64,000 nt of DNA. It comes from Marsupella aquatica. Taxonomy: Eukaryota > Marchantiophyta. Below are positions 36,901 through 49,290 of this stretch, piece after piece. The DNA is taken from NCBI GenBank assembly GCA_973895155.1, contig OZ316896.1:13826001-13890000 (forward strand), in the 5' to 3' direction. How positions within the stretch are numbered: the first letter of the stretch is position 1; each line of letters starts with the position of its first letter. The notes beneath the pieces were generated by a model. That model saw only the letters and a list, made by a program, of their open reading frames with translations, had not been told where the DNA came from and ran no database searches. Made by a program: the position numbers and the translations under genes.

Positions 36901-38754
36901 GCACTTGGGCTCCATGCTTTGCAAATGATAGTCAAAGAGAAAAGTAATTGCAAATGAGAGTGAAAGAAAAATATAAATCTAAAACATAGTTAGCCAACAA
37001 CAACATCATGCTTGGTCCTTTTCTCATTGTTCCTTCTTTCAACTGAAAAGGAAATTAGCTATATGTTGACCATTTAGGAAGTGGAGAAAAAAGATGCAAA
37101 ACAACAAGCTCTAATGGTGGCCTTTCAAATGTTGATGTTCTAAATGGCTTTGGAACAAAAGGGTACGAGTATCAGTCTTGCAAGGCTCATTCTTGGCTCC
37201 ATAAACTCCTACCACCCTTGAAATTCATTTTTTCTCCAATGATCCACTTTCCTTAAATACATTACAATGTGAAGGCCTTTATCTGAGTTTTAAACTCTAT
37301 GATCTCTCCTCCTCCTCACTTCCCCTCCTATGCTCCAAAGGAAAATCCTTAGATGGGCCAACATCAAGATGTAACAATCATTGCCTATGATCAAGACTAC
37401 CAATACATCCTCTCAATCCAATATACTGGACAAATATCTGCTCACCCAAGGCTGTCAAAGAAGGTAATTTCATGTGGCAGATGATGTATCACACTAGGTA
37501 ACTAATACTTGCTGATTTCCTGCATCTATCCCCTCCTATTGCTACAGAAACTTATGTTGTAACCCCCTCACCAGCCTGGCCTGGGGGTTCCAAGTCTCAC
37601 AATCCCCAGTCAGTCTTGCCGAGTCTCAAGATTTTAAAAGTTTATGTAGGGTCAGGGATTAGGCTTGCTAACCCATGGCCTATTCGAGGGCCATGGCTGT
37701 AAACCCCTCGGAGACTCAAGCCATAACCTTCTCCAGGCCATGGGTTACCCTACACACACATGTTTGGAAAGCATTCAAGACACTACTTTCCATTGCTTTA
37801 TAGTATTGCACGCCTACAGCAAAACTTGAGAGCTAGGTTTAGCATATTTAGTAAGAGAGCAGCACCTTACTCCTGAAATCCATTAGTCATGTGCTTTTGG
37901 AAGGTGCATCCCAAAATGCAATACTACATCTTAAGGTTGTATGGTGGGAATTATGGGCACACTTATAGTCACTATGAGATTACTATAGGCTAAGTTATGT
38001 TTTGTTATCTCCTGATTGATGATTGTATGCCTCTATGGCGTTGACTGCTTTGGCCCCAGTTTTGGCCTTATGTTTCAGTAGGTACTATTTCCTTGCATAT
38101 AGATGGGCTTTCCCTTCCTTCACTGAGGGTGCTTGGTTTGCATGTAGGCTTTCAATCAAATGTCTCTTGATTTAAAGAAAATAAGGAAAAAGTCTACCAC
38201 AGCCCGGGACCACAGCATCTCTTCCACCTACATTAGCCACATTTTAGTGAAGGTGTAGGAATTTTCTGAGGACCTCTTTACCTACAGGAAGAGACTTGAT
38301 GGGGGCCCTTGACACTAGCCTTCACGCAGTTGCCCAATTTTGTTTTAAACAGCCACTAGCCATGACAAAACCAGGTTTCACCATTTTGCTAAGTCATGGA
38401 GCATGCTGGCACTCTAGAGTAAAAAAGTTAGGTGGTTCCCTGATCATGTTTGATGATCCCAGAGAGTGATTGACTACGTCTTTGAATAAGGGGATCCATC
38501 ATGAGAATGGCTCAAGGTTTCTCCAGACAATTAGAATGCATGGTTTTTGAGATTCGGGATTGAACCATCTCAAGCGTCTAAGCTGAAAGGCATGGCCTCC
38601 TCTGAGTTGTTTTCCCTGCAGGGGCCACATCAAGTCGTTTGTTACTTGGTCCATCAAACCTCAAAGGAAACAACCAATGAAAGCAAGGAAATTTTGAAGA
38701 AACTTCCAAAAGTCTAAGGCTGGGAATTTCCAAATCCAAAGTGGGAACCCCTGC
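33959..38754. other. Long intergenic region downstream of THF1
   Basis: The first 200-300 bp are probably 3' UTR. 36200-36800 has loosely repeated TAGTTCTAGC and CATGTCTTC text. No exon chain or transposon protein was recognised. Confidence 0.45.
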
Positions 38755-38890
38755 AGTGTGGTCCAGCCCAGGTGGCCAGAGGATTGGGACTTGCTGCCAG
38801 TAGGTCTTAGGTTCACACCCTCCTCTCCCAATAGATGTGGGGAGGGTTGGATTGTGTGGGGCGAAGGCCAAGCAATAAAACGGGGTGAGT
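38755..38890 (+). mobile_element. SINE-like tRNA-derived sequence (5' part)
   Basis: A-box-like GTGGCCAGAGGATTGG and B-box-like AGGTTCACACC are separated by about 35 bp and followed by a GGTTGGATTGTGTGGGGCG tail region. The spacing fits an internal Pol III promoter. The sequence is similar in plan to the element starting near 39000, and no poly-A tail is seen. Confidence 0.45.
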
Positions 38891-38994
38891 AGGGCTGAGC
38901 TTATCCAAGTGAACTTATACCATTTCATCACTTTGGACTGCTGAGATTGCATATGCAACAAAAATATGGGCACAAGAAATGGAGTCCAGAAACA

Positions 38995-39328
38995 ATTGAC
39001 TTAGGTCAATTGGCTAGGGGATTTGCCTGGAACTGAGAGGTCCCAGGTTCAATCCCCCCTCCACACACTGGGGTGTGGAGGGTATTTGTGTGTGGGTGGG
39101 ATGAGTTTTGTGGGTAGTGGATTGGAGTTCTGATTATCTGCTCGGCCCCTGGTCGTCCACTTTGTGGCCCTGATTTAATCCTCTCTCCTTCCTGGTGCGG
39201 GTCCCTGTCGGATCCGTTGGGGCTCACCCTGGTCTGGGTTCCCTACAGAAATATTGTCACATTGGGATGGGGGGAGTCTAATTGTATTTCCTCCCCATTT
39301 CCGTTCAAGACAAAAAAAATAAAAAATT
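38995..39328 (+). mobile_element. SINE-like tRNA-derived retroelement with poly-A-like tail
   Basis: An A-box-like TTGGCTAGGGGATTTG and a B-box GGTTCAATCCCC lie 35 bp apart near the start. An unrelated body follows (CTCGGCCCCTGGTCGTCC, then TCACCCTGGTCTGGGTTCCC) and the end is AAGACAAAAAAAATAAAAAA. The total is about 330 bp. The structure is that of a plant tRNA-derived SINE. Confidence 0.6.
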
Positions 39329-40918
39329 GGAGTCCAGGGCCCTGAATATGAATTTTTTAACTACCTACTTGGAACATTCTATAGCTAGCTCAGCCCCAGC
39401 CCAAGCCCCACCTATTTTGTAGGAGGGAGATGAAGATGACTCTACACTTATCATAAAAGGTTGATGCGTTTGTCCCTTCACTGAAAGGGAAATCTTGTGC
39501 ATCGCACTGAAATTGATGGTTTCAACGGGACCCAATTTGCTACCCAATTGTGTCCATATTATTAGATGATCCGAATCCTTTCTTTATGAAGGCTCAAACG
39601 TATAAACTTTATGATGGGAGAAAAGAACAACGAGCTGTAAGAAAGATGAAAATCGGTTCCATGTTCGTCGGGTTACGTGAACTTTAATCCAACAAAGTGA
39701 TGATTTCATATCAAGAAAAGAAAATTCGTTAGCTTATAACACAAAATTGACATACAGATGGTCAAAGGTGAAGATCCAAGAGAAAAGTTGAGCTCAAAAT
39801 ACTTACGAGGACATAATTATAGCTTTCCACATTGGGTGACTTTCGGTCATTCCTGTCCATGAGCAACTTTGAGTGAAGCCGAAAAGTCTTCCCATAAACT
39901 ACACAGTAATATTAAATTCTAATAGATGGACGAACTAGGGGACTTGTTCAAAACTTGTTCGACACGGTAATCAAGGAGCAGCAACCTGCCCCCTTCCGTA
40001 CTCTACTTTTATTGGTTGATTATAATCATAATAATTTCGGTGTTTGTACTGTACTCTATTATTTATGCATGTTTAGGACCCACCCATCCATATGGTTCTG
40101 TCACATCTCAGCCTCGTTGGCGACGGCAGAACAGGAGCCACAAAAAGAAATTTAAAAGTGTGAAACTGAACTAAAAGCGGTCTACAGTAATCTGTTGCCC
40201 TACGGGAGGAGGACCCAGAGCCAGAGTAAAATAGTAGTGGGACAGGGGGAGCAATTTAAGAAGAATCAATGGACTCCAATGCCAAAGTACACCCAACGAG
40301 GAAGCTTCTAAGACGACTTATAATATAAAATGAAAATGGCTCAACAAAGAAAAATAAATATTTTTCATTCACGACAAAAGAAAAAGAAAAAATAAAGGAA
40401 ACGTCAGAGAGTATGATTGTGTCCCTACTCCCTACCCTTCCACCCTTTAAGGGTAGTCTGTGTTTGACCAGGATGGCAGGATTAGTCCTGGTGTCAATAT
40501 GAGTTGCGAATATTTCAGGACCGTTGGGCCAATGGACCATTGACACTGTGGATCAGCAATTACCGAGTGAGGGGGCTTTACAAACGTGAGAGGACTAAAA
40601 TAGAGGGGACGAAAACGTAGATGTCACTTGTGTTTTACCATACTGGTCCATTTAAGACTTTCCCCTGACCAAAAAGATGGTCAGTTGATGCATTTAATAC
40701 GTTGTTGTTATCTGGGTTCGGGCCAGAAATAAATAATTCTTTAATTTGGGGCTTGAATCACAAACCTCAATTTATTTATTTTCACATTTTCGAAGAACAT
40801 TTTAGCATCTCGATGTAAACACTGTCTTTTTCACTATATACATTAGTTTTAAATTCAGAAACTAAATAGCAGAATAAATATTTGAATAATTTTCTAATTA
40901 ATTTTTACTGACCCCATG
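39329..40918. other. Intergenic, no supported feature
   Basis: Short frames only. AT-rich near 40300-40400 and 40800-40910. No repeat partner was found inside the window. Confidence 0.45.
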
Positions 40919-42318
40919 AGAGGTCCCTTCCAAAATTCTTGGCACCAAAGTGTGTCATGTCAACAACCATAACAAACAAGACTAATGAATTTTGTGAATC
41001 AAACTTACATTTTTCATTTGTGTTTGCATCAATTTTGGTGTAAATTTTGGGACACCATGCCATAAACAAATATATATAAATTTAGAAATGCAAAGAGCAA
41101 GATATGTAAACCTGTCACTATGTAACTCTAAGTGTCCAATTTTAAAAATTAGATTCAAAGATTTAAAAAGTATTTTTATATAATAAACAATGACTAATAA
41201 CTAACTTGATAACTTTTTTATTAAAGGGTAATTGGCACATGGAGTAAGATTTCTAGCCTTTTGCAATTTAGGCAAACTGCCAACTATGGTCGGAATTTGA
41301 ACTCAATAAATTGATACAATTCATTTGATCAGACATTGATCTGGTTTCAAATGGACTTGCCACGGATTGACTATTGACTCTTGTAACTTGAGAATTTGGT
41401 TGCATGTAGTGACAATTGTAAGCCTGATTTTGACAATTGCTTGTGATAACCATGCTGTAGACTTTGGCCTACAAAGCAAAGTATTGCAAAAAATGTCAAA
41501 CTGCTCGGGCCATGGCTAAATGGGTCCACAATTGATTTTGTGAGAAAATCTAATCGAAACAATGCAAGCTGTAAAACCTATCATATTTGTCCAACACAAC
41601 AGGACTACTAGCTTCTCTTCCTAATCAGACTTCTATCTTCTGAAAACTTAGGCGTTGCCCTTTTCCATTTGGTGAATAGTTGCGTCAAGGTCATGAGGCT
41701 ATTACCCTCTAATTCAAAACTTGCCAAATTCAGACTTCAGTGAAATTTCCAGATTTCCAATTATTTGAAAGTATATTGACAAATTGGGCAACAAATATAC
41801 TACAAAGGGGACTCAGCTACTAGAAAGCTTAGGGTTCCTTGTTGAGAAAAGCAGATTTGTCAATTGATCTAGAGAAAATAGTCTTCTCAACTCAAATGAG
41901 TGCCCAAGGCAATTTAGTGGTCAAATGTAGTGTCATCCAATGCCCAAATCAACTAACTGTAAACAAAATTGTGCCTTGGGTTTATTTAATTAATGTTCTA
42001 AAATTAGTGAAAATATCTCAAAGGTCTTAAGTGTTTTATGTGTGCTAGCAGAGCATTATGGACCATATTAGCCTCTCAAAATGCAAGTTAAAGGCCCTTA
42101 TTTTCCTGGTCATTGTGAAGAAGATAATTGCAAAATCACATTTGTATGAGGCAATCTTTCCTATACTTTCATTAAAATTTGTAAAACTATCTCATCATAA
42201 TAATCTGAGATACCATAGCATTTTGGACCATAATAGTCTCTCACAACTTGAGTTAAAGCTAATATTACATACATTCTTTTTACTCAAACAAGGCCTAAGA
42301 AATGTAGCCAGGGGGTCC
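40919..42318 (-). mobile_element. 1.4-kb repeat element, right copy of an inverted pair
   Basis: Reverse-complement relative of 28339-29861 along nearly its whole length. Clear shared landmarks are CACCATGCCATAAAC at about 41053 and CTATCTCATCATAATAAT at about 42187. Divergence is noticeable, with many small indels, so the copies are not recent. The outer end is GGGGGTCC at 42311-42318. No coding sequence was seen. Confidence 0.7.
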
Positions 42319-42479
42319 ACAAACTAATTTATATTTGTTTGTGGGCAAACTGGGTTGGCACTAGGGTATTGTATTGAAAGAATGGGAAGAGACCCCAGGA
42401 GAGCCTTTCCAAATCCACCTCAAAGAAGGAAAGGACTTAAAAAGGCCCCTTGAGCATCTTATGGACTTAATGGACCACA

Positions 42480-43270
42480 AAGATGCACTTAGAACTTGAC
42501 CAGGCCCCTCAGACGGTCGGCCATAAAACATAAAATGTATGAAGTTTTCTGCAGTTTTCTACTTTGGGTTTGCCCCTGCTACACGAGGCACCACTACTTG
42601 ACTCGGGGCGCCACAAAACCTTCAAAATGTTAAAACCTCAATAATTTATTGGATGACTAATTGAATTCTATTTTAACCTAAAATTGTTTGGTGTGATCTC
42701 TAACATTCAAGTTACCTACTGGAAAATGTTGAGACTATTAGGACACATCAAAACTCAATCCTAGATACTTGAACAGCACTATTTTACAAACTGCAATCTA
42801 CAATTATGCACTTTCTGTAGGTACCTAATTTGAATAAGTTAACAGACTCTAAGTGACTCATAAAAGTATAATGCTTCAGCAAAAGAGATGCTTTCCTAAG
42901 TGTAGATTTTTGAGGATCTAAGATTGAATGTTAGGAGATGCTTGAAGCTTGAGTAAGAGATCACACCAAACGATTTTGAGTTCAAACAGAATTTACGTCA
43001 TCATCCTTTCCAAACATTAGATTTATCAAATATTAACATTTGGTAGGTTTTGTGGCGCTCTGAGTCAATTAGTGGCACCCTGTGTAGCCAGGCGGACCCA
43101 ACAATGACTGCGGCAAACAAAACTTGGTGAAAACACATTGGCATTTGGGTGGACCCACTTAAGTCCAGTACAAGTAGGAGAATTCTTGTATAAGTCACCT
43201 CTCAATTTCATGTAACACCAAAGTGATGGGTCAATTTTTGTCATCTCTTTTTGTATAGGCCCCTTGAGTT
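42480..43270. mobile_element. Long-arm foldback (stem-loop) element
   Basis: Arms at about 42560-42730 and 42930-43105 are inverted copies of each other. GCGCCACAAAACCT at 42609 pairs with AGGTTTTGTGGCGC near 43045. TTTGGTGTGATCTCT near 42690 pairs with AGAGATCACACCAAA near 42957. Weaker pairing extends outward to GGCCCCTTGAG at 42445 and 43258. It abuts the right copy of the 1.4-kb element. It contains no frame of note and is probably a foldback or MITE-like element. Confidence 0.6.
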
Positions 43271-44074
43271 TTTTGGCACTCCCAAGAGTCCCACGTCATT
43301 GACAATTGCCTCCTGACTCAACTTTGAAGAAACAGCAGCTGGGGCTAGAGGATGGTAATATTTTGAAATTGCAGCATTAATTTGGGCAGGTTAGATTGGA
43401 GAGGGCCAAAACTGATTGTCCAAAGGCCACAAGGTAAGTCAAAATTCCTTCTCTCCAACAGCCAGTGGTTGACAAAATTTAATTAAGAAAAGGGAAGTGT
43501 TTTGGCCAGAGCTTAGCAACCCTGTTGGTTATCAGTTGTCAATATCAGGTATCAATGGTTTATATTAGTCATTTGTGTGTGGAATATTCCTACTCAGCAA
43601 GGCCTCAAAGATGAGTCACTGGGACTACCGAGTTGAAAAAGTGACTCAAGGAGGTCAGCTAAGAGGAAGATTGAAGCTGACCACCAAACTAACAATCAAG
43701 TTTGGCTAGGCCACCAAGCTTCACTGAAATGGGGAATTGGATAACTCACAGTACTAACAAATTCTTATGGCCAGGGCCTCGAGCAGGGCCTGAGGATATA
43801 GACTTCCTATAACATAGTGGGTCCAGTTGCTCAATTCATTATTAGCATATTTAATTAATCCTTTTCTAACTTTCTTAGTCTCTCACTTTGTAAGGTCTCC
43901 TATGTTTAGCCAATCTTTCTTCCGCCAATTTTCTACCATGCTCATCAAAGAGATCACATTTCTTCATTTCCAGTCCTTCCCTGACTAGCATCTCCCCTGT
44001 TTTCAAATGACTCCAAGAGAAAATCATTCCTCCCAGATGTTATATGTTGTCCAAGCAATCTCAAATGACCAATA

Positions 44075-44901
44075 GTGATTTCTCAGGATGGGACATGGCT
44101 GGGTGTTTGGGACAGTGTCATTTTAAACATCAAGGTTGTTGCATTGGTATATGAAGTCAGCTTTCATCGCAACTCTGCCTGGTTGTCTTGCCATGTTTAC
44201 TTTGGAAGGTTGGAAACAAGCTTGAATCTCTCTTGGCCTGCAAAGATTGTCACGGGGCCTCATACTGTCATGGAGAACATTGTAAGATTGTTGCAGACCT
44301 ATGGAGACTTGTTTGTAGTTGACATTGTCACTAAGATGATTTTGTTTGGAGTTGATGTTGCCCAGGTCTTTGGAGGGACACAAAGGGGTGTGGTGCAGTC
44401 TGTACTTTTCAAAAAACCTTATAGCATTGATATCCACTATTGCTCACCAAACAGATCTTGTTGTTTGATAAATTGCCCATAATTGCAAAGATTGACAGTC
44501 TTGAGACCTCTATCCATGTATCATTCATTGAAGCACACATCAAGTTTGTACGATTATCATAGAAGATTGAGATGAGATGAGAGGATACAGAATCTTGAAA
44601 GAATGTGAAGAGTCGGTGGATAGTTGTTATCATATGGAACCCATGGCTTGAGTTCTGAAAGAGCTCATTGGGAAGGAAAATGAGCATTGATAGGGCTATC
44701 AATGTTGTTGCTCACCCTAACTTGGGTTTGTTGCTTGATTTGCAAACCTCTCTTAGTGTGCCTTGCATTTTGACAGAGTGCAACATCATTTTCCAATACT
44801 TCTGGTTTATTTGGGGGAATAAACAATTTGTTTATAATTGCTGTAGTCATTTGGTGCAAGTTGATGATAGGGATTGCTTAGTTTTTTTCCACATATTCTG
44901 A
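44075..44901 (+). pseudogene. Broken hAT-like transposase (DUF4371-type) remnant
   Basis: An open segment at 44075-44482 contains QVFGGTQRGVVQSVLF followed by a segment ending IHYCSPNRSCC. These align by eye with the GxQxGV and HCVAHRxNLA motifs of DUF4371/hAT-like transposases. The reading resumes after a stop with IAKIDSLETSIHVSF (about 44482) and again near 44674 with MSIDRAINVVAHPNLGLLLD, which resembles the family's later helical part. In-frame stops and shifts break the whole. No DDE catalytic pattern, hATC end or terminal repeats could be tied to it. Confidence 0.5.
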
Positions 44902-47900
44902 AGGATCTAAGCTGACAACACAACATCTCTAAAACATCCACCACATGATAGCATACAAGTACATTGACACCAAGATACATAATTCACCCAGTATGGGCGA
45001 CATGAAAGCCACACCAAGAGCTTCACTATAACTCCATGATCCAAACTCTCATACTCACAACGTTCACAACTACTTACTGTACTCTCTCCTTGGGACTCAT
45101 AGACGGTTATCCCTTCATGAAGAGTCTAGTCACCTAATGTTAATTCAGTTAAACTTACTCTAGTTAACCTAGCCAAGGTTGAATCAAAACCCCACCAGAT
45201 TCCCTGATGAGTTCGTCACAAGTTCTCAGGAAGCTGGCTCGTTTTTGAGGCTCATTCTAGCATAATTTTGCTTGTGGCCAGGATTACCAGCACATGCTTT
45301 GTGTTGTATCCCAACACAAATGTTGGTAAACAACAAGGATAGAAGGGGTGGGACCCAAGTACATTTTTGTGTTCATTGGCAAGGTTGTTCATGAGATGGA
45401 TGAGTGTGGCAGGGTGGGCAAGGGCACAATTAGGTTATATATGGAGGGCTTAAAATTGACTGGGCAAGTAACTTTGATCCTAACAAGATTCCAACTAGGT
45501 TGTGTGCATTCTTAGATTTCATTAATACCAACTTGACTGGCAAACAATTTCTATGTGTTGTGTTACAAGTGTGGCTCTTCGATTGCATATATATACTAGT
45601 ATGCTAATTAATTTCTCTCAATCTATGGAGGGTGGGGCATAGTTTAGTGAGAGGGTTGTTTTCTATGGTGTGGACATTCTGCAGGAGAGCAGTACCGCAC
45701 TTGGCCCAACCCATATGTGATAGAGGAGGGGTATGTGGGGTGGAAGGTGAAAAGCCTGTCTGATCTAGAATTTCATTATCCTAGTCACTTGAGCCAGAAC
45801 ACTAGGCCCATTTAGCTCTTTTGTTCCAGTTTTTGCATCGTCTTGCATCGTATCCCAACTTGCCATATTTACCTCTGATAGGGGCTCGCCCCCATTCACC
45901 AAATCAACCCACAAGTCAGTCCCCAACCCACAAGCCAGTCCCCAATATACCAATCTATCTACTGGGTCTCACGTGCATTCTCACCCTCAATCGCCAAATT
46001 GTGACCACAGGAAAAAGCTGGGATTGTCACCTCTTCTCGAGAATGGGATTATCATCTCTCTAGAAAAAGAGAAAAGAAAAAACAGGGATTGTCAACTCTT
46101 CTCAAGGATGGTTCCATGGGGACCTGGGATCTTGTCACACTGAGGAGGTCCCCCTCCCCCCACCCTAAATTAAGATCATCATAATAATAATTAACTCTGT
46201 CCCAAATGGGCAATATAGTACTCAACACCTTACCATATGTACACAACACCTAGGGGGAGAGCTTGGTGCTATACAATACATCTTTTTGTGCATCTATATG
46301 AGGGAGGTCATGGGCACCAGTAGAAGATATCCCGGAAAATCCACTTCATGAAACACTGATGTCTACTACTACAAGGATCAGGGGACCACCTATTCCATCT
46401 ACTCTCACTAGCGGCCAAGAAAGAAACGTACTGGCGGTCGGCCTGGTTCCAGTGCCAACGGAGCTACGGGTCAAATGATAGATCCAAACCAAGGTCCTAT
46501 GCCTATCCTTATCACTACTCAAAACAGTCAGCCCCAAGTGGGTGCCACTAGGGGCAAGGAAACGACTATGAGCCCAGTAAACAGCCATCATCGATCACTA
46601 ATGTCCAGGTTGAGAACTTGGGGGATCTCATTAGTCGACCAGGGCTTGTGCACCTCATGGATCTCATTGAAAGCCCTTCCATACCATGCAAGGGGACAAA
46701 AACCACCCAATCAAAATAAAAAGTAGACAGGGCCCCATGCAAAGAGACTGAACACACACAACGAAAACACCACACACTAGTCAGGCAATGGAACCCTGAA
46801 GAGCCTCCAACTGGTGGCTTTGACAGCATCCCAAAAGGTCTTAATTCTATTCTGCTGACTACTATATATCAAAACACTAAACACTATACATATGGTTCCT
46901 TTCATTTAAATTAAGAAACAACCAATTACTTGTAGCATCCTAGGGCTTGGGTCTTTCTCCTTGTAAAATGTACATATATATATGTTTATGTCTACTCACT
47001 ATAATATACAATCCCACCTTTGTCCCTGAAATTTTACAGATATATGTTTTAGCTGTAAGAGTTCAGGGCCAAAGAATGAATATGAAGGGCCGGCAATGGG
47101 AGAGAGGGATAGGGCAACCCTGTTTGCTTGATAGCCAATGGGAACAGAGCTGTGGTAAACTAGTTGAGATGAAAATAACATAATACAGTTTGGGGGGGAG
47201 TATAAATAATTTAGTTTTGGGGGTAGGTTTGTAATTATGATCAGTTTGGGGGGTAGTTTAGTAAACATCTGTTTGAGAAAATTCAAAGTTTTCTCTGAAA
47301 ATTGAGGAAACCCATGTGTTTCACAGCTATATTAGATGTCATGGACATATTTTATGGAAATGTATTATTTAGTACGGGATGTACAAGATTTTTTAGATAC
47401 ATTTTGCTTCGTTCTGGATATAAGTGATCCCTTTGATCAGAAAATGAATCCCATATCTTGGGGATCTCACTAAATGTAGCCCCTTATCACCTGTGATGTT
47501 TTGAGGTCTAGTACACCCTCAAACTCAAGAAAAAAAGTTTCAAAAAATTTATAGTCCTACTAGTTTACAAAATTGGTTACAAAACCCTACATATTATTAT
47601 AAGTCTCAAAATTGGATTTAAAAGATCTTAAATTTCTTCCAAAAACTTTAAACATTTTCCTTAGGACCAATAATACTACCCTGTGCCTTGTTGCACATGA
47701 TTTGGAGTTTTTGCAAAATGAGAGCCCCAAGTCCTGGACGGAGAGAGACTTTGTCCTTGTCAATCCCCATGGATTGTGTAAAGTCATCAGCTAGTTTACA
47801 CCGGAAAGGAAAAGTTATATTTGGTTTTGAAAGGACTTTTTACCTTTGTCAAGGGTAACCTGAATATTTTTTCCAGTGCCAAGACCAACTACTGGTTTTT

Positions 47901-48069
47901 GGTAGACTTGTGCATTTATTTGAGCACCTTTTGGATCATTGATTAAGCTCAAATTTTGCAACCATATTCTCTGATGTCCATCCAATTTATCACGTCACAA
48001 AGTTTGAGATTGTGAGACTGTTTTTTGCCATTGTCAATAAGCACAAAAATGGTCAAATATTATAAATCC
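44902..48069. other. Intergenic, mostly decayed repeat text
   Basis: Besides the possible remnant at 46.35-46.72 kb, there are three loose copies of AGTTTGGGGG-type sequence at 47188-47258. No gene is supported. Confidence 0.45.
46350..46720 (+). pseudogene. Possible frameshifted coding remnant, family not recognised
   Basis: A start-like MSTTTRIRGPPIPSTLTS reading (from about 46359) appears to continue, after a one-base frame change near 46413, as RKKRTGGRPGSSANG and then ITTQNSQPQVGATRGK to about 46715. The composition (basic, Gly/Thr/Pro-rich) looks coding-derived, perhaps the start of a transposon protein. I cannot name the family, and chance is not excluded. Confidence 0.25.
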
Positions 48070-48890
48070 ACTCCCAAAGGATGGTTCACTTTTGTGAAGG
48101 ACATCCTCAGTAGTTTGGGCATGAGCAACAAATCATCATTTTTGGGAATGGATGTTTCACTTTTGTGAAGAACACCATGAGTAGTTTGGGCATAGCAATT
48201 AGTACTGGGTTCTGCAAATGGTCAAGGACCGTTTACAGTTCACCTTTCAGGTAAATCTGTAAAAGGTCCTACACGAGTCTCTTTCCATGTTCAGTGCCAA
48301 TCCATCCAACCTTCACAACCAACCAGCCAGGTCTGGACTTTATCTCCTTTTATGAAAAATTATCTTGGTATTTTTTTGTTCTATCAAAAGTGTTGTTTGA
48401 TCTAAGCTCCCCACATGTAAAATCATAACCAAATAGGGCACAAATTAAGAGCTAGTATACACACATATAAAGCATTATTTTTGCTTCTACAGATAGTTAG
48501 ACACTTTCTGTTTTATTTATTTTTAATATTTGCTTCTACAAATAGTTAGGCACTTTCTGTTTTAGAAAACTAGAAAAACTCGTGCCATCCTCTCCGCCCC
48601 CTCCCCATCTTACAAGTCTCCTTGATTACCATAACATCAGTCTACATTAGAATTCATTCACGATAATTAGTCATAACTATAACCAAGTTATAATATATAT
48701 CTGGTAACACAAATTTGGATATTCACACTATAGTTGTCCATATTGACACTCATGGAGAACTGTATAGGTACATTCGTAAACCTTTGATGTTTAGACTTGC
48801 TTGTGAATAAAGACGAGGGAGTCTACTGTAGGTACATTCTTGAAACTTTGATATTTAGACTTACCTGTGAGTAAAAGAGTCCGTGAAGTA
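48070..48890 (+). repeat. Cluster of three short local duplications
   Basis: CACTTTTGTGAAG plus AGTAGTTTGGGCAT repeats at 48088 and 48159. TTTGCTTCTACA(G/A)ATAGTTAG repeats at 48480 and 48531. GTAGGTACATTC and TTTAGACTT repeat at 48766 and 48828. Units are 55-75 bp. No gene was seen. Confidence 0.7.
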
Positions 48891-48934
48891 GACAATGCTT
48901 GTGAATAATAAGGACAAAGATGTGACGTCGCGAC

Positions 48935-49290
48935 CCCTTCATACGGACGGGTATTCGTGCTACTTAAAACTCACACAACATAATTATCACAAATAATAAT
49001 CATATCCATCCCATCGAGACACGGGGAAGCCCGCTCCCGTACTATCTTAGGGTTTTCTATCATTGATAAGGCGATCTCGAAGATGTGAACTCTAGGTAAG
49101 TCGAGCCCTTCATACGCACGGGTATTCGTGCTCCTTGAAAACTCAAGACCAACATCATTATTACAATTATTATAACCCATGTATCCCATCCAAACACGGG
49201 AAAGCCCCATCCCGTACTATCTTAGCGTCTTCTATTACTGTAGTTAAGGCGAGTTGTTCATACGCACGGGGCATTCGTACTACGTAACAT
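48935..49290 (+). repeat. Tandem repeat (units about 150-170 bp) upstream of the large regulatory gene
   Basis: Units start at TTCATACG(G/C)ACGGGTATTCGTGC near 48939, 49109 and, partially, 49257. The first two also share CCCGTACTATCTTAG and AAGGCGA. The last unit ends about 630 bp before the ATG at 49912. Confidence 0.8.
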
